Source: Scalesia atractyloides
Lineage: Eukaryota > Streptophyta > Magnoliopsida > Asterales > Asteraceae
Direction of reading: 5' to 3'
Length of the DNA stretch: 64,000 bases
NCBI GenBank assembly: GCA_947069175.1
Contig: CAMTDV010000018.1
Coordinates: 45,210,869-45,274,868 of the forward strand
The translations under genes and the position numbers were made by a program. Below are positions 56,987 to 64,000 of this stretch, piece after piece (position 1 is the first letter of the stretch; each line of letters begins with the position of its first letter). The notes below the pieces were generated by a model. That model saw only the letters and a list, made by a program, of their open reading frames with translations, ran no database searches and had not been told where the DNA came from.

Positions 56987-58170
56987 TTCATTCGTCCGAG
57001 CTTTTCACCTTGGGGCGCTCTAGTCCTATTTGTGAAAAAGAAGGATGGATCCTTCCGTATGTGTATCGATTACCGTGAGCTCAACAAACTCACGATCAAA
57101 AATTGATATCCCCTATCTCACATTGATGATCTCTTTGATCAGCTACAAGGTGCTACATGCTTCTCAAAGATTGATCTACGTTCTGGGTATCATCAGCTTC
57201 GTGTTCTCGAAGAAGATATTCCCAAAACTGCTTTCTGCACTCGATATGGTCATTATGAGTTCATTGTTATGCCTTTTCATCTGACAAATGCTCCTACCGT
57301 TTTTATGGACTTGATGAATAGGGTTTGTAAGCCTTATTTGGATAAGTTCATCATTGTTTTCATTAATGACGTTTTGATTTATTCAAAGTCTCGAGCCGAT
57401 CACGAGCAACATCTCCGTTTAACGATGGAACTCCTAAAGAAAGATCAACTCTATGCCAAGTTCTCCAAATGTGAATTTTGTCTTAAGGAAGTTTAATTCT
57501 TGGGACATATTATCAACGAACAAGGTATACATGTAGATCCCGCCAAAATTAGTGTGATTAAGGAATGGGATACACCTACTACTCCTACCGAAGTTCGTTC
57601 ATTTCTTGGTCTCGCGGGTTACTACCATCGCTTTATCGCAAACTTCTCAAAGATTGCGGTTCCCCTCACTGCTTTGACTCAAAAGAATAAACCTTTTGAG
57701 TGGGGACCCAAACAAGAAGAAGCATTCCAGACCTTGAAACAGAAACTTTGTAACGCTCCTATTTTATCCTTACCTGAATGTACTGATGACTATGTCGTAT
57801 ATTGTGATGCATCGAACTTAGGCCTTGGCTACGTTCTCATGCAAAGGAACAAAGTTATAGCATATGCATCAAGACAGTTAAAAATTCACGAAAAGAACTA
57901 CACCACTCATGATCTTGAGTTGGGTGCTGTTGTTTTCGCTCTGAAAATTTGGAGGCATTATCTATACGGTACAAAATGCGTGTTTTCACGGACCACAAAA
58001 GTCTCCAGCACATTCTCAATCAGAAAGAACTAAACATGAGACAACGACGATGGGTCGAACTTCTGAACGACTACGACTGTGAGATTTGTTACCATCCTGG
58101 TAAGGCGAATGTCGTAGCCGATGCGCTTAGTCGCAAAGAACGAGTCAAGCTACATCGTGTTAAAGTTTGA
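56987..58170 (+). pseudogene. pol (RT-RH): Element F reverse transcriptase and RNase H
   Basis: Shares with E the TGA in TIKN-stop-YPL, the active site VFINDVLIYSKS (Asp to Asn) and CEFCLKEV-TAA. Then 57500-58033 is open: YHRFIANFSKIAVPLTAL, VVYCDASNLGLGYVLMQRNK and THDLELGAVVFALKIWRHYL. Unlike C and E it keeps GAVVFALKIW intact. After a frameshift near 57975, RNase H ends in 57949-58170 (DHKSLQHILNQKELNMRQ, ADALSRKERVKLH). Confidence 0.9.
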
Positions 58171-59362
58171 TCTGATATTCAAAACTGTGTCTCCCAAGCT
58201 CAACGTACTTGTGTTACACAAGGCATGATGGGTGATGAATTACCACATCATCTTGAGCTTCAACTTGAAACAAAAGACAATGGGTTATTTTATTATCTGA
58301 ACCGTTTGTGGGTTCAAAGTCAAGACAATCTCCGCACCTTGATAATGGATGAAGCTCATAAGTCTCGTTTTTCAATTCATCCAGGTGTAGAAAAAAATTA
58401 CAAGGACCTTCGTGCCCAGTATTGGTGGTCGGGTATGAAGAAAGACACAGCCTTGTACGTCTCCAAATGCCTTAATGTAAAAACCAAACATCAATGCCTT
58501 TCTGGTTTTCTTGAACAAACTGAAATTTCGGTCTGAAAATAGGAGCATTGCAATGGATCTCATTACCAAATTACCGAGCACATCTAGAGGTCATGATGCC
58601 ATTTGGGTAATCGTTGACCGTCTAACCAAGTCAGCATACTTTATAGCAATCCGTGAGGATTTCCCTGCTGACAAACTTGCTAAAATCTATGTGGATGAAA
58701 TTGTATCTCGTCATGGTGTTCCGTTGGACATTATATCTGATCGTGATGCTCCATTCTCATCTCATTTTTGGAGGACCATGCAATCTGCCATGGGAACCAA
58801 ACTTAACCTGTGCACTGCTTACCATCCTCAAACGGATGGACAGTCTGAAAGAACAATCCTGACACTGGAGGATATGCTTAGAGCTTGTGTGATTGACTTT
58901 GGTGGTAGTTGGGATTCACATCTACCTTTGATCGAATTCTCCTACAATAACAGTTATCACACCAACATTAACATGGCTCCTTTCAAAGCTCTTTATGGTC
59001 GAAAATGTCATTCACCTGTCTGTTGGAATGAGATTGGTGAATCTCAATTCACCGGACACGAACTCATTCAAGACACAACAGACAAAGTCAAAACAATTCG
59101 GGATAATCTCTTGACAGCTAGAAGTCGTCAAAAGAGTTAGGCGGACAAAAGACACAAGCCCTTGGAATTCCAAGTCGGTGATCATGCCCTACTCAAGGTA
59201 TCCCCTTGGAAAGGCGTTGTTAGATTTGGAAAGAAAGGAAAACTTGCACCTAGATATGTTGGACCATTCAAGATCATTGAGAAAATCGGAAAGCTGGCCT
59301 ACAAACTTAAGCTACCTCCTGAACTTGGAAATGTTCATCCAACCTTCCACGTGTCCAATTAA
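58171..59362 (+). pseudogene. pol (INT): Element F integrase
   Basis: Zinc region 58225-58536 (HKSRFSIHPGVEKNYKDL, YWWSGMKKDTALYVSKCLNV, second Cys lost). A frameshift/stop near 58540 (VWKWE region damaged), then 58511-59140: MDLITKLPSTSRGHDAIWVI, IISDRDAPFSSHFWRTMQSA and TDGQSERTILTLEDMLRACV, so the D, D and E are present. Stop at 59138 (KS-TAG), then 59162-59362 (VGDHALLKVSPWKGVVRFGK, GNVHPTFHVSN-stop). Confidence 0.9.
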
Positions 59363-59609
59363 AAAAAAGTGTTTAGCTGATGAAAACCTCCACATCCCTC
59401 TTGATGAAATTCGTGTTAATGACATGTTACACTTTGTCGAGAAACCTATGGAAATTTTGGATCGTGAAGTCCAAAAGCTCAAGCATAGATGTATACCGAT
59501 TGTTAAAGTTCGCTGGAAGTCCAAACGTGGCCCAGAGTTTACTTGGGAACGAGAGGACCAGAAGAAGGCGAAATATCCACATCTATTCTCACAAGTTTCG
59601 TCTAATTAA
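59363..59609 (+). pseudogene. pol (CHD): Element F chromodomain tail
   Basis: The frame ending at 59609 reads ENLHIPLDEIRVNDMLHF, then EKPMEILDREVQKLKHRCIP and VRWKSKRGPEFTWEREDQKK, then YPHLFSQVSSN. The run of A at 59361-59368 shifts it relative to integrase. The tail itself has no stop, unlike that of E. Confidence 0.8.
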
Positions 59610-60541
59610 ATTTCGGGATGAAATTTTCAAAAGTAGGGGAGACTATGACATCTGTGTATTTCCATCATCGTACGATTCTAAAACAATTTTGTGTTTAATA
59701 ACATTGTGTTTTGTTCCAAGATTTGTGTATTTATTTATGGCATTTCATATTTTCAATCCTTGTTCAGTTTCGATCTTTCAAATCACTTCAGGAAGTGAAA
59801 TCGCAAACTGTTATGCAATCGTAAGTAGTTTAACGTGAAATATGCTCCAGAACAATGACATAAGCTAAACATACCCTAAATATCCTTTACATAACTTAGA
59901 AATAAATTTGGAAGGGTTCGGTATGGCAAAAACATGCTTATTCAACTTTAGGGGCTATTTTGCAAATATTGCGAAACTATGCCGTTACGCTTATTTCCTA
60001 CTCCGAAACATGTACGCACATCCTTAAATTTTTGTAATCATTAAAATCTTGTATTTTAATGATTGGAATGAAAAAATATCATTCGTTACGCATTTACGGT
60101 CATTTGGGCGTTCGTTACGGTTTTCGCCGTAATTAACCGAAAACCGCAACCGTACAACCTAACGAACCAACACTCGGGACATTTTTGGACACATTTCAAG
60201 TTCCCTACGCTTAATCATCCTTATAAAGCTTTAAAATGAGGTTAACGGGTGTTAAAGTGCCAAAATGCGACAATAACAAGTTCAGGGGCCAATTATGGCA
60301 TTTCTAAAACTTCTGCCCCTGCAAGGGCCTTAAGGGCCGTAAGGCAAAACCCCATATGGTCCATAAGGGGTGCCAGAGCAGAAGCTTCCTATTTGCAACT
60401 TGGCAGCTTCTTGTTTACTTCTTTGGACACTAAGCACTTGTTATTGCCACACTTCTCTTGGTTGCAACACCTCACTAAACACTTGTAACGATCCTACAAC
60501 ATCTCCTAACACTTGGATTGATCTTGTGGCTTCAAGAAATC

Positions 60542-60549
60542 TATAAATA
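60542..60549 (+). promoter_or_regulatory. TATA box of LTR C
   Basis: TATAAATA followed by CCCCC and the CT-rich tract. As the outermost LTR it would drive transcription out of the array to the right. Confidence 0.6.
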
Positions 60550-62562
60550 CCCCCATTGTTGCAACCAATTTCCTTGCTCATTCACTCTTTCTTTCTCTCT
60601 TGCTCTACTTGGATGCTACGACTTAGTTGGGGGCTTCTTAACTGAGCATTCTTATTCTCGGGGCTCTTCAAGTGTTCTCCAACACAAGTAAGTGCCCTCT
60701 CCTAGTCTTGTTCCATTTCTTTTAGCTTGTTTAGCTAAAAGTCAAACAGTTTGACTTTCTGTTTAACTTTCAGTTTTGACCATTAATCGGTCAAGTCAAA
60801 GTCCAATTGGACTTTGCAACGTGATCGTAATCATGATGGTTATGATCCATAGCAATCATGCCTACTGATTACCACGTTTACTAGTCGAAGTGACAAGTCA
60901 ATGTTTCGGTCAATAATGCGCAAAGTGAGCGTTATACGGCCAAACTATTTTCGGGTATCAAAACACTTTGTTTTGATACCAAATCAGTTTTATAAACTTT
61001 GTTAGACATGTTTAACATGTCTAACTCGTCACTTTTAGTTTAGTGCTTGTTTAGGGTCGTAAGTCGAGCGGTCTTGACCACCGCTTTGAATTTCGAATCC
61101 GACCCGTTTGGTCGATCTTAGGATCTAACCAAACTCATATTAGTGACCAAGTTGTATAGGGAATAACCCTCCAAGGTTATACCTTATGGTCTTGTTGTTT
61201 GGTTAGCATTATGTTAAGTTGCTTATTATGCCTTTAATAATGACTAAATGCCCTTTTTACGCATAAATCGACTTTAAGCATATGTAACATAAATTTTGAT
61301 GCATAATCTGATGTTACAACATTATTAAACAAGTTTTGGCATATAAGACTTATCATAACATATATCTAACCATCCGAACACATATTTGCGCAAACGATAT
61401 GGTAAAGTAGCGTAAACTACCTTAACGAGTCATAACGGGTCAAAAGCACTTAGAAATCTTTCCAAATCAGAATGTTAACTTTATTAAACCATTTCATATG
61501 AGTTCCAACACACATTTGGTTTATGCGGTTTTATTCTATCCTAAGCTTCCGATTAAGATACCGGCATTTTCATAGTTATCCGATATTAGGACTCACTTGA
61601 TTTCCCGGACTCTTGAGCTTTGTATATCCATCTTGAAAAAGGATACTTTTGCAATCCTAAGTGAGTACATAGTCCCCTCTTTTACGTTTTCAAATGATTT
61701 GGGGTGATACACATGTGCCTATTGTTATTTTCATGCTTTCACGTTTTCATCACATAAATTTGCTATGTTCGTCTTGTACAATATATAGTACATGATTTCA
61801 ATTATGTTTTGCTATGTATGTTGACTTAGCATGCTAGCACATTGATTTCAAAGAAACCTTTTGCGGAATATGTTGACTTAGCATATGAGCACATTGATTT
61901 ACATTACATTTTGCTATGTATGTTGACTGAGCATGCTTGCACATTAATTACATGGACATTTCTACTTCGTATGTTGACTTAGCATACTTAGTACATGGTT
62001 TAAAGACATTTTTCATGACATTGCTTCCATTGACTATGACATTTGGTACATTTAAAAAGACATAATACATTCATTAACATTGATCACACCGCTCGGTAGT
62101 ATGTAATGGTACCATAGGACTTGAAAAAATCATGTTCCCCACTTCATAGGTTTGTTAGGAAGTAGGGAATGACAGACTCCAAATACATTTTTGATAAACC
62201 ATTGACTTGTTAAGGGTTTATCCGACGGTCTCAAGGCTTGAATGTATGCGATAAACAAAACTCAGATAAATGTTCGTATCAAATAAAGCAATGGTTTTCA
62301 AAAAATAACTTTTCATTTAAACCTTTGTTTATTCAAAGACATTGTTTTGTACAACACATTTGATTATACACGACTTTATTACATATGGTTTAAGTATAGA
62401 ATTTTACTTGCCATACAAGACAAATGGTTATTACACTTCATTTTATATACAAGACATGGTTTACACTAACATTAGACATTGTTTACACATGACAATTGAC
62501 ATTGGTTTAAACAAGACATAACTTGATGATTTTTGGTAAGTGATTTAAATAACGAAATGTAT

Positions 62563-62631
62563 GTAAAATAATAAAAGCATGGTCGATACACCGTTGGTAC
62601 TTCCTATATATAAGTGCTTTTATTATATTAC
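62563..62631 (+). other. Conserved 69-nt stem-loop, LTR C copy
   Basis: Arms identical to LTR A and B. The loop begins TGGTCGATACACCG and keeps TACTTCCTATATATAAG. Confidence 0.78.
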
Positions 62632-63227
62632 ATATCGTGGTGTTATCAAAATCGCTTCAATTAGTACAAGACATGACATTTTTACAAAACATGACATCTT
62701 TTACACAAGACATGATATTTTATTTCAAAACAAGACAAGTTTTATACAAATCATTTTTATTAGACATTTATTTAACTATGCATCATTTCTTTTAAACATT
62801 GATTTTCTTCTGATTTTATAAAAGAAAATACTTTTTAAGGATTCATGGCTACTTTTCGTTAAAAATCAACTTTAACTTTCGAGTCATGAATCCTCCTCAA
62901 TAAAACCTATGTATCTCACAGGCATTTTATGCTGACGTACCTATTTTCACATGTGTTTTAGGAGCTAATGTTTGAGATTGATTCATGCAACACTTAGGAT
63001 GGACTTTGGGCTTTAGTGACTTAAAATCTACAAGACAATAAATGTTGTTGTTATTTCACAAAGACAATTTAATTTCCGTTTTGTTTTCCTTAACTCCAAG
63101 ACAATGTAATCAAACTTAATGTTAAATGCAAAACTTTAATTACCATGGTGTTGAAACAATACTTCTGTTACTCCACTCCCCGATGATTCCGTCGCAGTTT
63201 GTTGTTTTACCAGGTCGGGGTGTGACA

Positions 63228-64000
63228 ACAACCATTGGCTCTGATACCAACTTCTGTAACACCCCAAAAACGTCGCATCGGAAATACAAATGTAGTGGTG
63301 ATGGAAGTTGGTGCCCATAATATCTTAGTGGATGATGCATAGTTAATTTTGGACATATTACTTAATTAAAACATTGTTTAAAACTTTAAGCACAAGTCTC
63401 AACCATAACACAGTTAAGTTGTCTAGATCCTTATGGATCTTATTATATAGATGGTCCCAGTTAAGTTTTAAAAGATGTCCAAAATGTTATTTAAGTAAAC
63501 ATGCATCACAATATAATTCCCGAAGCCATGCTCAAGTACATGAAGAACACATTAAAATCAAGTGTCAACACCAAGGAGGGTGAGTTCACGTATTTTCCAA
63601 ATTATAGTTAATTTGATCCAAGATAAACTTTCATATTATGTGTTTATAAATAAAACATCCATATAAGTTTTAGAATGTATATTTAATTTCCTTTATAAAA
63701 TCTAAGGGTCAGTCATCGCCAGCGTTTCCTAAACCATGGAGATATCGCCGACTTGTTCCCAAGGTTTACAGATACTAAATTAATAGCATAAAGTGTTCAG
63801 ATTCGTAAGTTTGCAAGACGTTACAAGCTACATATCTACTGTGAAGGTATAATCAAAGAAAGACTCACTACAGAATATCAATTCATCGCTTGACTGACAC
63901 GGAGCTACCGGTCAGGAAGGGGTGGTCAACCTGATAGATCTATCAACAATTCCACGCATAATATTAATGATTAAACGACAAAACTTGATCAAGAGCCCGC
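63228..64000 (-). mobile_element. Gypsy element G, start only, runs off the window
   Basis: The minus strand has an LTR ending ..GGGGTGTTACA (plus start TGTAACACCCC at 63255), then a PBS, plus CCATTGGCTCTGATACCA (63232-63249). Only about 27 internal bases remain before array LTR C, so the array or its ancestor sits at or replaces the rest. The LTR from 63255 to the window end resembles neither LTR B nor the array LTRs beyond the terminal bases. No gene is visible in it; ORFs at 63126-63583 lie in the LTR and are not convincing. Confidence 0.75.
63238..63249 (-). other. PBS of element G
   Basis: The minus strand reads TGGTATCAGAGC followed by CAATGG, five bases after the LTR end. Confidence 0.85.

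Larger units (their letters stand above)
54563..59643 (+). mobile_element. Gypsy array element F, internal region
   Basis: Between LTR B and LTR C. PBS at 54570-54581, candidate leader intron 54951-55156, PPT AAAAGTAGGGGAGAC at 59629-59643. Same layout as E at an offset of about 8,613 bases. Confidence 0.93.
59644..63227 (+). repeat. Array LTR C (3' LTR of element F)
   Basis: 3,584 bp, TATGACATCTG to GGGGTGTGACA. TATA 60542-60549, donor 60688, palindrome chain 60735-61030, hairpin repeats 61810-61995, acceptor TTTTAG ending 62961. It is followed directly by the PBS region of a minus-strand element, not by another internal region, so this is the right end of the array. Confidence 0.9.

Overview
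This window looks like heterochromatic or intergenic nuclear DNA from a flowering plant. It consists almost entirely of LTR retrotransposons nested in and joined to one another, with no host gene that I can recognise. The protein-level style of the elements (Ty3/gypsy chromoviruses of the Tekay/Del sort with 3.2-3.6 kb LTRs, and a very large Sirevirus-like Ty1/copia with an extra gene after pol) is what I would expect in Asteraceae. That family guess rests on recall of related proteins, not on a search.

Layout, left to right. (1) 1-721: piece of a plus-strand gypsy LTR. (2) 722-20668: a giant minus-strand copia element (398/402-bp LTRs, tRNA-iMet-type PBS, PPT). It has gag, protease, integrase, RT and RNase H, then a long additional reading frame in the env position. 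A 2.8-kb part of that frame is tandemly duplicated, and one copy is interrupted by a 2,830-bp solo gypsy LTR (4698-7527, TSD TCATT). (3) 20669-27957: minus-strand gypsy element B, cut inside integrase by the copia LTR but retaining its 5' LTR. (4) 27958-63227: a head-to-tail array of one gypsy family in which neighbours share LTRs: internal C, LTR A, internal E, LTR B, internal F, LTR C. LTR A is split by a complete 10,001-bp element D (33977-43977, TSD CTTAT) that keeps only a deleted gag and a large tandem repeat. (5) 63228-64000: start of a further minus-strand gypsy element running off the window.

None of the elements can move by itself: every gag-pol has stops or frameshifts, several catalytic residues are lost, and many stops look like C-to-T changes at CAG/CAA/CGA codons. 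The three array copies share stops, and their shared lesions form a mosaic, so the array probably grew by unequal crossing-over and conversion rather than by transposition.

The most unusual content is non-coding. (a) A 69-nt stem-loop with a nearly invariant 35-nt loop and a covarying 16-17-bp stem recurs in divergent LTRs and once inside element D. (b) A 26-unit, 24-nt tandem array in D has units that each form a small hairpin with compensatory base changes. (c) A six-unit covarying hairpin array lies in the solo LTR. (d) Some 35 copies of a palindrome of the form AAGTTCGGNCGAACTT occur in the copia element. (e) Conserved candidate splice sites appear in the gypsy LTR leaders, in the 5' UTR just before gag, and around the copia extra gene. 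All are read by eye; folding, alignment and RNA data would decide them.
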